The translations under genes and the position numbers were made by a program. DNA of 64,000 bases from Neospora caninum Liverpool. Lineage: Eukaryota; Apicomplexa; Conoidasida; Eucoccidiorida; Sarcocystidae. Position 1 is the stretch's first letter. The number at the start of each line of letters is the position of its first letter. Shown piece by piece: positions 32,288 through 44,340 of this stretch. The notes under the pieces are model-generated. The model was not told the origin of the DNA and ran no database searches. It saw only the letters and a program-made list of their open reading frames with translations. The stretch spans positions 2,917,797 through 2,981,796 of the forward strand of contig NC_018394.1 in NCBI RefSeq assembly GCF_000208865.1. Reading direction: 5' to 3'.

Positions 32288-35200
32288 ATGATTTACGATT
32301 CACCTCCTCGACCAACACTGGTAAGCGGCGCCGTTCCTGCCCGCAGCAAATACGTGCTTGGGCAACAAGATTATCTTCGCTTTAGTTTCGGTGAAGACCG
32401 AACTGGCATGTTCTCAGTTACAAAAGGCTCCACCAAGACCTATGAATTTTCACGCTGTCCCTTAGTGTTGACGTCGTTTGTATCATTGTCACCTCTTGAA
32501 GCCCCGCATCAGCCCATAGGGTTTTATTCTTCGCTAATCCCACTCGGATGTAGGAAAACAGCTTTCGTCCCCCCAAACTCTCTTCTCCTGTAGACTTGTC
32601 GGATCCCGTCTATGATTTCCGTGCGGCACTGTGTCTCCTGTGGTCCCAACATTCCTAGCGCTGCGATACAGAAACACATGCACACCTTAAGCGAAACCCC
32701 AGAGATTTGCGGTTGCTTGTACTGTCACGATGCTTTCACGAAGATGGCACGACAGAGTATAAATTTTGAGCTGTTGCGCAGCATTGCCTGCGCGTTACTC
32801 CGAAGATCCACACGCCAACGTAACCGAATCCCTACCGGTGCTATAACAGTTCGCGATCGCCCCTTCGGTTTTGTCGTTGACCTGCAGAATGACCCAACTG
32901 TACAGACTCGGTTCACTTCTCCCTGTCGGAATCGTCTTCGCGCTTCCTATACAGGTCCGGTACTGCCTGCCGGAGGCATCACCTGCACCAGCTGCCGTAA
33001 AGACCCATCCATGGCGCAACACGAATTCTACAACTTACCTCGACATGGGCGATGGCCAAGCAGACGGCGGCTCCGTCGTCCGGCAGCTCGAAAAGATTTT
33101 TACAGAGTCCCAACAAGGGAGTCCGTCTGTCGATGTGGTACTCAACCAACTGTTCCCGCCGCTTCAATGGATCGATGGGGACACTCTCTTTACTCAGGTG
33201 AGCAGAAAGGACAGCAGACGACGTGGGGAGAGCGCGTCGGGCACCCTGCATCAAAAATCCTCCTTAGAACTTATCTCGGAGGACCAAAAAGATCCTCTTG
33301 GATTTCGAGGTGTGCGTTGTGTTATTTGTGGCTGGTAACAGTACGTCAGCACCGCACCGGCAGATCGACTGGATGTTTTGAAGACGCAAGAGGAGCTGGA
33401 TGAGGAGCTTATTCGGCGGCACGCGAGCGAAACGGGGATTTGCCCCATACGATACGAACTTATCCTTCAATGTTTCGGTAAAATCGTTCCCCGAACTCTG
33501 CGAGAAAAGTGTCTACTGCTTTGTCCGAGACACACTAGAGAACAATACTGAGCAGGGTGGCACGCAAAATAAGTTATGCCTCACATCCGTCGAAACGTTG
33601 GCTGTTGTTCAAACATCATAGCAGCTACTGAGGTGCTTATTGTTTAAGAAAAACATGCATCAGCATGAAAACGGAATGGGAATCACGAGACCTCTTGGGC
33701 ACATAGAAGCACTGTCGTCAAGCACGAAGTCGTCGTTGACTGACTCGAGTGTGTGAACGGCGCCAAAGGATCCAACACTTGGCATGGAGGTGGATGCCTG
33801 AAAACAATGCTTGTGCCCGGCTTTTACAGATGAATTGATACGTCATATCGCCATCCAGGGGCCCGACAGAGCTTTGCTTCTACTTCGGTGAGGATGTTCC
33901 TCCTATTGGTTATCCGAGCATTGTGGTGTATTCGCTCACAGTATCAATATTTTGCCTCTAATATGGAAAGAGAGAAGCCTAGAGAGGACGGACTTCCTCC
34001 TCCAGAGGCAATGTCGACGCATATACCATTCGAAAGAAAGCAATGGATGTACCAGCTCGTGCGCTTCTACGTGCGCTGAATTAAGGACGGCTGTATGATT
34101 TACTTTTTAAACGAACTCCCTTTTACAGCCACATTCTCAATTGCTTCCTTTCTTTCCTCGGAGCTGCACCATGCTTGTCGGCCGGCAGACTCAAAGAGGA
34201 AGCGCGTGTGACTATAGCGGCTTACGAAGCGCTTTCTGAGGCGTGCGTCAACTTCTCCTCACGCAAGCAACTCCAGAGTGAAATAGCTGTCGGAGACCGC
34301 GAACAGCGAGTAAGGAACGCCAGCACTGAGCAGGCAGCGTGGGACTGCATGACATTGGACGCATATTTTTTTCGGCATTCGCACAGGAAGCGCCCACTGT
34401 GCACCGTGCGATAAATCTCTCCCTGAATCTGTCCCCCGTTTGGCTGGTCCGGCAGATCGCAGCCCTTGAGGAGGAGAATGCACGTCTACGGGCCAAGGTT
34501 GCCGGTCTCCAACGACAAGCAGCGGCCGTCGAAGCGTGAGTTCCGCACTGTCTCCTGGTTGGCATTTCCCCGATTATACGCAGGAGGAAAAGGGCAGCGC
34601 GCTCGACCTTGCCTTCAAATGTCAAACAGATTTCTGTTCGAGTGCACAGAGACGCGTAACTGTTCTTCTCTTTGGGTTGCTCTAACGCGACCCAGAACAC
34701 TCAGACCCCTGTGAGAAACAACTCCAATACCCGATGCTGGTGCGTGGCCAAACGCTTTCCCAAGGTGACGAGACACAACAAGACTGTGCATTCGGTAAAT
34801 ATGTCTTGATGTATGTCTACATCTATCGTTTTGGGGCATACAAATTGTATAACTAGATGGATGCTAGGACAGTAAAAATGCATGCGTGTGCATAATCACT
34901 GCACTTGATTTGATGTAGGAGAGAAGCAACAAGATTGCAGGTGCTACGTGCCAAACACCAGGCTGAGGTGAGAATGGGGATATCTCGCCGCTGTAACTCA
35001 CTGGCTGACAGCTTCTATTGCAGCCAGAGAAATCGTGACGCCGGTACCTTTACACCGCCTCCAATAAATCTCTTGTCAACTGGGACCCAACAGATCCACA
35101 TCCAGGCGTGTCTAGATTCGACTTCACATACGCCTGTCGATTAGCACCGAACAGACAGTGTCACCTAGTATGGAATGTTCGGTGGAAATCTTCCTGCTGT

Positions 35201-35475
35201 TTGTCCGTATCTTTCATCTTCTTTTTGTTTGCTCATTATCATTATGTTCACCTGCTCGCGCCCTCCTAATCCCTCTCTTGTTTCCTCGAAGTCATTGCAG
35301 CTTGTCAAAGTATCTTTCAAGCCACGGTGTGTTGCCTCTCTTTGTCTGTGATGCTTTCTTGCAGATCGAGTTTCTCAACCAGCAACTGGCATTTCAAGAA
35401 AACATCCTCCTTAACACGCAGAACAGCAACGGAAAAACCACAACCAGCCAGCAACAACAAAAGAAATGGGTCTAA
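32288..35475 (+). CDS. Axonemal inner-arm dynein light chain p28 (DNALI1-like), eight exons, 276 residues
   Basis: Exons 32288-32320, 32955-33197, 33342-33477, 33830-33887, 34189-34309, 34456-34535, 34919-34967 and 35365-35475 join in frame (phases 0,0,1,2,0,2,0). The first exon is only 33 nt and encodes MIYDSPPRPTL, matching the YD(N/T)PVL start of p28. The conserved core follows: LNQLFPPLQWIDGDTLFTQY, RRHASETGICPIRYELILQC, FDELIRHIAIQGPDRALLLL, EEARVTIAAYEALSEA. A coiled-coil tail ends the protein (ALEEENARLRAKVAGL, EIEFLNQQLAFQE). p28 binds actin and single-headed inner-arm dyneins in motile axonemes; in coccidia only the male gametes are flagellated. The length matches the family (about 255-280). 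Exons 2 and 1 are joined on phase and homology. Convergent with the gene ending at 36054. Confidence 0.92.
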
Positions 35476-36053
35476 GAACCAATAAGCAACAGTTGCAGTG
35501 CTCGTGACTCGCCTGTAGTCTGGCTTCCTTCAAATTCGTGATGAGGAGAGTGTCTCATGCAGATATGTTGAATGTTTGGCATATGACACCGGAGTCTTCG
35601 TTTTTACCGTTTCTACGCACTTTAGGGGGGAACCAGGACACTCTGGCTTGTGAAAAAGTGAAAACTAGCGGATGGTCCAAGCACAGGCGAAGTCCCTCTG
35701 AGAGGTACCGGACGTACCGGCGGGTGAGCTACGTTCTGCCTCTTTCATGGACGCTCTCGGCCGCTCTAATCACTCTTGCAGACACTACTTGTGTTCTACC
35801 GAATCCGAACTGTACCCTGGTTAGACCAAGAAAGACGCGTCACGCAGGACTGACACGCCGTTTCGTAGGTGCACACGGTTGGAGTTTCCGTACCATGAAA
35901 CAAAGAGAATACACCGAATCTGAGGCATCCGTGCCAGAAACCACAGCTTCCGTAGCGGGGTGAGAGTAAGAAAAGCGTTTGCGCAGCGGTTAGATGAGTC
36001 TTTCACGGAGAGAAGAAACCATGAGACCATGACGGCCCGACCACCTTCTCCCT
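35476..36053. other. Shared 3' flank of two convergent genes
   Basis: A plus-strand frame (35538-35963) is open but carries no motif and most likely lies in the p28 3' UTR. Confidence 0.5.
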
Positions 36054-37082
36054 TCATATGAATTTCCTAGTGCTCCTCCGTTTCTTACACTTCCGCTTGT
36101 AGTAATCCCAAAAAATACCGCACTGTTTCTTGCTTAGACCTTGCTTGCCTATGATAGAGGCATACTGCTGTTTTCGACGGGTCTGTTGCGGGTTGCACCG
36201 TCTCTCCAGTCGTTCTTCAACTAACGTATCAGATGTAACCGAGGGAGAAACCATTCGCTCTGGCACTTGTGCCGCAGCGTCAGACGTCGTTGGCACAGCT
36301 GAAACATAAGGCCGCATCACGCGGTTCCGGCAGGCGGAAATGCCTGCTCCCGCCGGGGGTTCTGTCAGACCACTTGGGTATCTCAACAAAAGTTGAGCCA
36401 ACCTTGGGTCCGAGTCATGAAAAGAAGAAAAGTGGAAGAAGGCGGGCGCTGAACCAGTCACAGTCGCCTCAGTGTCGCTCTGCTCCAAAGTTTTCGTGTC
36501 GTGATCTACAATACAGCCGTCCGATAACTCACACTCTTGGTCCCTAGTCGTTAGCATTTCTGATATTTCTCGTCCTCGCCCAAAAAGTCTCGCTCGTTCC
36601 CGCGGAAGAGACATCAGTTTCCGGACACAAAACCGACTCTGCCCCTCCTCTCCCTGCAATCCGACACCCTCGACTGGCAGTCCTCTTGGGCAGTTCTTTC
36701 GCTGTAAGGAAGGTTCCTGCCGCTCCCCATGAAAAGCATCATTCAAAACGTTATGCCTAAAGCACAGTGCATAGATTTGTTCCTCAGTGCCTGTTGAAGC
36801 GCAGCCCCCGAAATTTCTCATTCCTCTACAATCAAAACGAAACTCTGACCTTCTGTCGCTACCGAGAAAACCGCCTGAGGGTTGTAGTCCAGAAGTCAGT
36901 AGAGGCGCGGACCGCCATGTTCCAGCTGTCGGACCGTGGGGTGACTGTCGCGTTGACACGCGTTTCGGGATCGCGGCGCCAGCGACCTGCCGGATAGCGG
37001 ACACTGGCACGCGTTCACGTACCACGACTGCAGGAAGGTGCGCCATCTTTTTTCGATCCGGTGCTCGCAAAAACGGTAACAT
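36054..37082 (-). CDS. Unrecognised basic protein, 342 residues, single exon
   Basis: The frame is open from the ATG at 37082 to a stop at 36054. A second ATG 12 codons later (MAHLPAVVV) is also possible. The protein is rich in Arg, Ser and Gly, has no signal peptide or membrane span, and ends in a strongly basic stretch (YYKRKCKKRRSTRKF) that looks like a nuclear localisation signal or a nucleic-acid-binding tail. Before it lies QYASIIGKQGLSKKQCGIFW, which may form a small helical unit. I recognise no family. The uninterrupted length in a mid-GC region is the main evidence for coding, so an intron or a missing 5' exon is possible. Confidence 0.5.
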   Translation of the reverse strand: MLPFLRAPDRKKMAHLPAVVVRERVPVSAIRQVAGAAIPKRVSTRQSPHGPTAGTWRSAPLLTSGLQPSGGFLGSDRRSEFRFDCRGMRNFGGCASTGTEEQIYALCFRHNVLNDAFHGERQEPSLQRKNCPRGLPVEGVGLQGEEGQSRFCVRKLMSLPRERARLFGRGREISEMLTTRDQECELSDGCIVDHDTKTLEQSDTEATVTGSAPAFFHFSSFHDSDPRLAQLLLRYPSGLTEPPAGAGISACRNRVMRPYVSAVPTTSDAAAQVPERMVSPSVTSDTLVEERLERRCNPQQTRRKQQYASIIGKQGLSKKQCGIFWDYYKRKCKKRRSTRKFI

Positions 37083-39730
37083 CAAGAGCAGGGTTGAACG
37101 GTCGACAATTTTTCTTCTGTCCCTAATGCTCCCGCATTTATGACAGAAAGCAGTGTGGAGTAGGGAGCTGAATCACCTCCTGCATCGGGCAATCGTAAGA
37201 TGGGACTGGAGCAAGGCCACCCCAGTATTAACCGGCACTCGGACTTTTCTGCGAAAAGACCCGACACATAAACGTTATCACAGTCGAAAATCGGACCCAC
37301 CGGACTCAAAATGAAAAACTCGTGGTGGACCATCCGTCAGGTCGGAATCGACGCCAGTAGAGAAAGCCATATGCGGGCCTGGGACGGCTACAGAACCTCC
37401 GCTTCGCGCTCTTCGTATGCAAAAACAGTCGAGACACAGCAAAAGTAGAAAAGATGGTGTAGAGGCCACAGAGGACGTCACAAAAGGAAGTCAGCTCTGC
37501 CCGGCTACGACGCAACGGAGACTTCTTGCATGCAGCAGTCCGGCGCCTTCGTGCCGACAACCGACTGTTTTTTTGCTAGAAAAGTAACGTAGAGTCGGTT
37601 GAACATCTATTAAAAAAACAAGGAAAACCCAAAGGCCAGCCTACAACGATGGCAGAAACGGAAGGAAAAGTGCGCATTTTTTACGATTCTCGAGGCATGA
37701 AGAATCTGCAGCCGCGTGACTAGAAGTACGCTTCTTCGGGCATGCAAATGGGTAGAAAAAAACAATGGGGCTGCCTGTGGCAGCTCCACATGGTCACCGT
37801 GCGCTGTACTAACTATTCTGCAGCAGGCTCGAAGGGCACACGGCTACTGGCGCGGAGCGTTTTTCAGAGGATAATTCCATATTGTACTGGCGCAGCAATG
37901 CTGTTGTTAGTTTGTCAATTTACACTTCTCTTTTTTATTAGAAAGTGGGCGGTTTTCCTCCTGGCGACCCACCTTGGAAAACCGACCAGCAGCAGCGATA
38001 CTTCCAAAACGTTGGGTCTATCGGTTTATCATGTACTATTCTCATTCCCCGTCTTTTCACGAAGCCGAGATATCGATCCCCCGTTGTGGGTAACTTTCCT
38101 TATTAGCCGTAAAGTACGTAGTGCCACTGAAGACAGCCGGTGAATTATGCCCCCGCATAGCCGAACTACCCCTCGGTGGCAGACACATGGTGCAAGTGCG
38201 AATGCTATCCGGCTTCCTTTCTATTTATATCTTTTTGACACGTCTAACGTGACAGTATGTGAACTTCAGTATGTGGTCGAGGCTACAGAAGAAGGAAAGC
38301 GGCAGGCAACGGCGCCTTCATAGCACGCAAGTTTGACCAACCCCATACTGTCGGGCGGTGCTCTCACCTGGAGGACCACGCTCCTGACGAGCCTTCCTAT
38401 CGCACCCGTGAACGAGAGCCGTTGGATATGCGTGAGCTTGTGGTGATGGAAAAAATTCTGGTGTTGTTTGAGGAGAGAGCCGGAGAGTCGTCAACTGCAT
38501 GCGTGGCCGGATGGCCTGCGCCTCTCCGGCATACGCCTAATGTCCCCTCTATCGTGTGTAACTCATATTTTGACGATAGATTATAATAGCATCAAACGTG
38601 CAGTAATAGTAACGAAAAAAGTCTTGCCCGTTCATATACTAAGACTTGTTTGCTGTAGCTCTCTACGCGCTGCAGTGGACAAAAAGAGACGAAAAACGAG
38701 TTATGGGACATGCGCATGTAGAGTACGGGAACGACAGGCGCGCCAGTAGGTCTAGAATTTGATACACGTGCATGCTTCTCAGCTATGACAATTTTATGAC
38801 TGCTATTCCTACAGGTACTAAAATTTTTAACTGGTAGCAATCAGCGGGACTATAAGCATTACATGTGAGTCTCACGTCTCGTAGCAGCCATGTCCCGGGA
38901 TGTAGGGGCGCCTGACATTGCATCGCGCTGCAATTTTCGCGTCATCTCTGATTACGACGCATGTGAAATTGTGCGTTTTTTACTGGGAACGGTGTTCACC
39001 AGAGTTGCACAAACGCATTGTAGGTTACAACTTTCGAAGCGCCTGTAGAGAGAAGCACGTTACCTTGCGGCAGTTCCTTACACTGCTCCGCTGCGGAAAT
39101 CCGTCTCGGCATACACTGCACTCTAATTCCTTGTGGAGAACAAGAAATCATATAAGTGAGATTCGTTCGGACTGCGACACATGTTCGGTTCAAAATATCC
39201 TTAATCTCTCGTACAATAATACACTTGCTGCGCCCCGCCTAATGCTGGCGAGGCTCGCCACCGTGCGCCTTTGCATCCACGCAATGCCAAGGAAATATGG
39301 CGCGACCCACCACAGCGAAAACGCCCACACCAGCGCCGTACGTTCGTGCTAACTGACAGTATCCAACTCTGGAGCAGATTGACTCATCGCATTTAACAAC
39401 AGAACGCGTGAAGCCGTAGCCGCGCCGACGGTCCCGCCTGACTACCGCAAGTTGCAAAGAAAAACCCGTAGCGGTCCCCCTTTACGAACAGCTCGCCTCT
39501 CCAAGAGGCCAGCGGCGGCAGGCCCCCAGATGAGGGTCAACGATGGAAAGGAATAACAGTCTGGAAGACTTACTCCGACACCACAAGCCGTCTCCGCTGC
39601 ACACACTGGCAGAACCGGTTGCCCACCGGACCGGAAGCGCACAATCAGTTCGTGAGAAATCAGGCTTCCAGTGACGGTAGTGGTAGCCGAAAGGTGGCCA
39701 CTGAGAAAATATCTACGTCTCCCACTTGCT
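37083..39730. other. Intergenic, no gene seen
   Basis: About 2.6 kb between a divergent 5' end on the left and the 3' end of the repeat-protein gene on the right. Only short frames. Confidence 0.5.
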
Positions 39731-42700
39731 TCACCGCACAACTAAGAAAACAATCCTTCTACGTTTAATTTTCTCCTTCTTCTGGCTGAGTACATCGTCG
39801 ACGTAATTCTTTGCTTTGCGGGCAATGAGGAACTGTTTGCTGCGCCCGTAAATGTGTTTAGCGCCACTATACAATGCAAGAATAGTACCAAGAACACCGG
39901 TCGTCGCCATACCGTATCCACCAACTCCCTTGTACAAAACTCCCTTTGCTGCCTCACGTCTCCCGCTTCCCCAATCCACCCACTGTGACACAATATCATG
40001 ATGGCCTTGTAATGTTTTGGCAGCGTCGAGAAGGTTTACAGGATGCATCGCATCGATATACGACAAGATATTGTGGACGTAACCCGGAACAACAGCTCGT
40101 GAGACCCCTTCCCTCAATTGAGGTAGCATAAATCTATTTCGGCGCCGCCTGCCATCATCTTTCCTCTCCATAACCCTGTCCAGCAGTTTGTGCCGCATTG
40201 TATGTGACGGACGCATTCGTAAAAGCCCATGGCCTCTCTCTTTTCTGTGCCCAGCGTACAGGAAACCTCCTGAAACAATTCCAAGCCCTAAAAGAGCGAC
40301 AGCCATTATCTGTCTCCTCTGTTTATCTTTGGCGATAGCCGCTTCCCCTTCCTCATACTTTCCTGTAACAGCAAACCAAGCAACAGAACAGAAACTGGTA
40401 TGAATGAGGCAGGCAGATGACAAATCCAAACACTGTCCATCAGCCTGCGCAGGTCGAAGGACCTGCATCACAAAGACGAGACACCTCACCAACTAAAGAC
40501 TATAAGTACATATATATTTACATGAATATATATATATATATATATATGTATACGTTTGCTACGGTCCACTTGAAGTGCTCGTCAACTACCTGATGACTAT
40601 TATAAAGCGTGCGTACTTTGTAAGTTGCAGGAAAAAACGGGACCAAACGCACACAATATATTAGGTGTCGTGATATCATCTAGCACAATCACTGCGGAAA
40701 CTTGTCAGTCTGTCCTCTGATGTCAAACCAGTATAGATTCGTTAAGACCTAGACAGGCGTGTGTCACAACAGATACAGGTAACGGCCATGCAGGAGGCAC
40801 CCGATTTGTGCTCACTCATCAGTTTCTCAAATTTCCTCCATCCTTTACAGTCCAAAGAAACAGGACCACCATCAATTTCTCGTTCGATAACACATTTGTC
40901 GCTCATATTCAGAGCGTGTTTCACCAACAGGCTCTGTACAACAGGTGGGCCTTTGACAGTGCCGAAGAACATGAAAGTATAATCATCTCGGTTGAGAGGT
41001 CGATTAACAAAATAACCACGAGAACTCAGAGTGAGTTTCGCCTCCAGCACGCTCTCATTCTGCCTCGTGCCTCTGATGACTTCAGACTGAACGACCGAAA
41101 CCCGTTCCCGGAACGGCTGTGCACGAAACTCTGAGAAGGCAGACGCGGAAAACAATCACAAACACAGACGACTTATGAGGCGCCGTGAAATTGAAGGACA
41201 AAACAAGCACGATTTTAGCGGCCCAGCGTGTAGCATCAAAGGCACAGGACGAACTCGTGCTCTACTTCCTGTTTGAGAAACGCAATCGAGGCAGGGTTAT
41301 GCAATATCGTCACAGGCCAACTTTACGACGAAGAATAGTTGACTGGGTTCGGTTTTCTCTATCTGCTATCGAATTGATACTGCTCAGTGCTCAACACCGA
41401 TCACGGGGAACAGTGTCCCAGAAATTCAGAACAATTGAATCGCGTCACACGAGGGGCAGTGCGGCATTCCCACGGACGGATTTCGATCAAGCCTCTCCCA
41501 CGGATAGTTGCTAAGATAACTCCAAGAGATAATACAAAATGGAAATGTGCAACAATATAGTGTGTATCGTGTAGTGCGGAGCTAACAACGGGACCGTACC
41601 ATTTGCAAACGACTATCATGCGTAAACTGATTAATGAACTTGTTTCAAACAGTAAGGCTATTCATCACAGTATGGAACATAGTGCTGTCACGCCAGTAAT
41701 GTGTGCTGACCAGAAGAGGCCTACAAGTAAGAATGCCTCAAAAAAATATCGGTCCCGGCTCTGACCCACAGGCAGCATCTGTTTAGTGAGTGGCAGTGCT
41801 CTCCATTGATGAGCACTTCTTAATGCTTATGCTAAAGAGGGCACGAATCGGCATATCCTGCCCTACATCATAAAAGTTGTTGAACCTCTAATAAATTGTA
41901 CCGGAGAAGGCTTGCTAGGAGATGTGTTGACAACAAATCAACTACGACATGTACCGCTCAGATGCGGAATCTTCAAATGAAAGCGTCGGTGTTCCCGCAC
42001 ATCCTGCTACTTGTACTGCGCATCCACTACACACATCCTGCTACTTGTACTGCGCATCCACTACACCCGTAAAGCATGGTGCCACAGTCTGCTGCTCTTG
42101 AAAAAAACTCACCTGTATACTGACTGAAAAGCCCTGTCCTCCATGCAACAAAAACTGGCTTGTCTCCACTCTCCAGGCAAAGAATAAAGCCTCCGGCGCC
42201 GGGAGACCATTCTTTGGGAGTGTTCCCTTTCATGATTAGCCAAGCTGCCGGAATAGAAACCAGTGTGCCACGGGCTACTAGAGAAGGATACTCCACATCA
42301 GCAAAACGAAGTATCTCCCCGTCTTTATGTTTTTCCGTGGCGATCAACCGTACAGGAAGGTATCCGGCGCCTGAACACAAACGGGAAAAAATGCTAAACG
42401 CACACGAAAGCAGTCTGACCAACACTGGAGAACTCCGGCCACACCGATCGGGCAGGGCTCGCCTACAGAATGACCTCTCTCTTTCAACCACTGACAGAGT
42501 CCACCATTTTCCATGTGGCAGGTATCACACACTCGAGAAAAGCAAGACGCACTCTTTGTCGTTGTTTCCTCTTAGATGTGTGTGTCTGCGCATATGGAGT
42601 AGCTTTTGTTCCGCAAATATGAGGCCCACACGGTGATGCGAATGTCGTTTACGAGAAATTTCTGTTCATGTATCAGGTGTCTAAACTACTGGCCAACGTA

Positions 42701-44340
42701 GTTACGTGCACCGTAGACAGAGGGCAGAATACACCTGGGCTTCCACAGGTGAATTTTGAAACACTACCACAGTTATGAACTATTTGCTCAGTGTGTCAGC
42801 ATCAATCCGGCACATCATCTACGCAAGCGTTCGACTAAGGGGCGGACTTAGAGACCTACAGCAGCCAGCAATCCCGTGAGCGTTTAAGTCACACCTTACC
42901 AATCGTGCACACTCCGCAATCGATCGGCAGCTCCGACCAGTCCCGCCTCACCGCTGCAAACATATCTGCAACTGGAACAATGAACCCCCTCGATTTCAAA
43001 GTGGATTCGCGTGCTTTCGCCTCCTGGTTCCCGACAGGTTCCTGCCCCATGGATCGAACTTTCGCAACATCCGAAAAAACAGGAAATATCACTCCCCCTC
43101 CCTCAGTTGATGTTTGGACACCAGTGCGAGCCAGCGCCTCCGCAGTGGTGAGAACAACATCAAAATCTGTATCAGTGCGCTTGGCCCCTTGTAAGCTGCT
43201 GCATCCAGCAAGTCGTGGACTTCCTTCTTGTTTCGAGATACGGCCTTTCGCAAGATCCTCAAGCAAACCTGAGACACCAGACATCCGACTTCTTTTTGCC
43301 TTCCGTTTTGTCCTCCGCGCCCTTCGTAGCTGTTTCACAGAAATACCAAATTCTCGTGCGTCTCTTTCCGTGGAGATGGGACCCCCATTACCTCTTCCAC
43401 CAACTGACTGGGTGTCATGACTGCTGCCGCTAGTGACATCCTGGCCTGCATACCTGCCTTTCGAATCTTCCTCTCCTTCCTCACTCACAGAGATACCACC
43501 GTCTTCTCCCCCAGACTGATCATATACGTGAGTAACTCCGATCGGCCCATCCTGCGTTCGGGTCATGACTTCCGATTCCTCCGCAACCTCATCTGTAACC
43601 GCCGAACCGTCCCCCTCGTCCCCAGATTGATCATGTACGTGAGTATCTCCGATCGGGCCATCCCGCGTTCGGATCATGCCTTCCGATTCTTCGGCGACCC
43701 CATCTGGAACAGCCGGGTCGCCCCCCTCGCCCCCAGACTGATCATATACGTGAGTATCTCCGATCGGGCCATCCTGCGTTCGGGTCATGATTTCCGATTC
43801 CTCCGCAACCTCATCTGTAACCGCCGAACCGCCCCCCTCGCCCCCAGAATGATCACGTACTTGAGTATCTCCGATCGGGCCATCCTTTGTTCGGGATATG
43901 CCTTCCGGTTCTTCGGCGACCTGATCTGTAACAACAGAATGGTGGCCCTCGCTCCCGGAATCTTGCTTGACGTTGTTGGATTTGCTGTCGACGATGTACT
44001 GGCTGTCCGTCTGGCCTTCCTCCGAGTCACTGCCCGCTAAATCCTGAACAGCCCCTGTGCTTTCTTCCTGACTAGGCTGGCTGCCTGCTGTTTCTAAACT
44101 CTCAATTGATAAAATGTGGGGCCCTTCATCACCCTGCCCAAATGGCAAGAGCACTCCGACCTGCGCGTTTGCAGAATCTTGAATGAGTATAAAGGTGGTT
44201 ATAATGATCACCACAATACCCAACAACCGCAGACGGAGGCGCCAAGAGTTGCCAATACTTACCACAGCTCCAGCTACCGAATTCCACAAACAGTCACGGA
44301 GGTTCGGAGTGACCCCTCCCCTCCATGCAACGCCTTTCAT
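39731..44340 (-). CDS. Secreted/membrane protein with 37-residue tandem repeats, four exons, 881 residues (unrecognised)
   Basis: Exons in coding order are 44340-42900, 42370-42113, 41130-40816 and 40362-39731. All three introns are phase 1 and all joins stay in frame. Residues about 35-55 form a hydrophobic signal or anchor (LLGIVVIIITTFILI) ending DSANAQ. An acidic Ser/Glu-rich part follows, then four 37-residue repeats (150-297) built on RTxDGPIGDTHVYDQSGG, and a basic patch (QLRRARRTKRKAKRSRMSG). Exons 2-3 look globular (GYLPVRLIATEKHKDGEI, SPGAGGFILCLESGDKPVF, SSRGYFVNRPLNRDDYTF). Exon 4 carries a membrane span at about 690-708 (IMAVALLGLGIVSGGFLYA), a basic segment and a second hydrophobic stretch (TTGVLGTILALYSGAKHIYG). 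The start fits a signal-sequence protein. I recognise no family; a dense-granule or parasite-membrane role is inference only. Confidence 0.72.
40526..40548. repeat. (AT)n microsatellite in intron 3 of the repeat-protein gene
   Basis: About eleven AT units, inside the 40363-40815 intron. Confidence 0.85.
41999..42066. repeat. Perfect 34-bp direct tandem duplication
   Basis: The unit beginning ACATCCTGCTACTTGTACTG occurs twice back to back, without mismatch. It lies in intron 2 of the repeat-protein gene, starting about 45 bp past the exon 2 donor. Confidence 0.85.
43450..43893 (-). repeat. 111-bp coding tandem repeat, four copies
   Basis: Four consecutive 37-codon units starting RTKDG, RTQDG, RTRDG and RTQDG. 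Copies 1 and 3 share the GSAVTDEVAEESE ending, copy 2 differs (DPAVPDGVAEESE), and copy 4 has decayed (ISVSEEGEEDS). A half-unit (HHSVVTDQVAEEPEG) precedes copy 1. Confidence 0.9.

Noticed and set aside
35538..35963. Plus-strand 141-codon frame after p28
   Set aside because: It lies in the convergent 3' flank, with no motif.
38918..39352. Plus-strand 144-codon frame
   Set aside because: Irregular composition with many His/Cys/Ser, no motif, and lies in the 3' flank of the repeat-protein gene.
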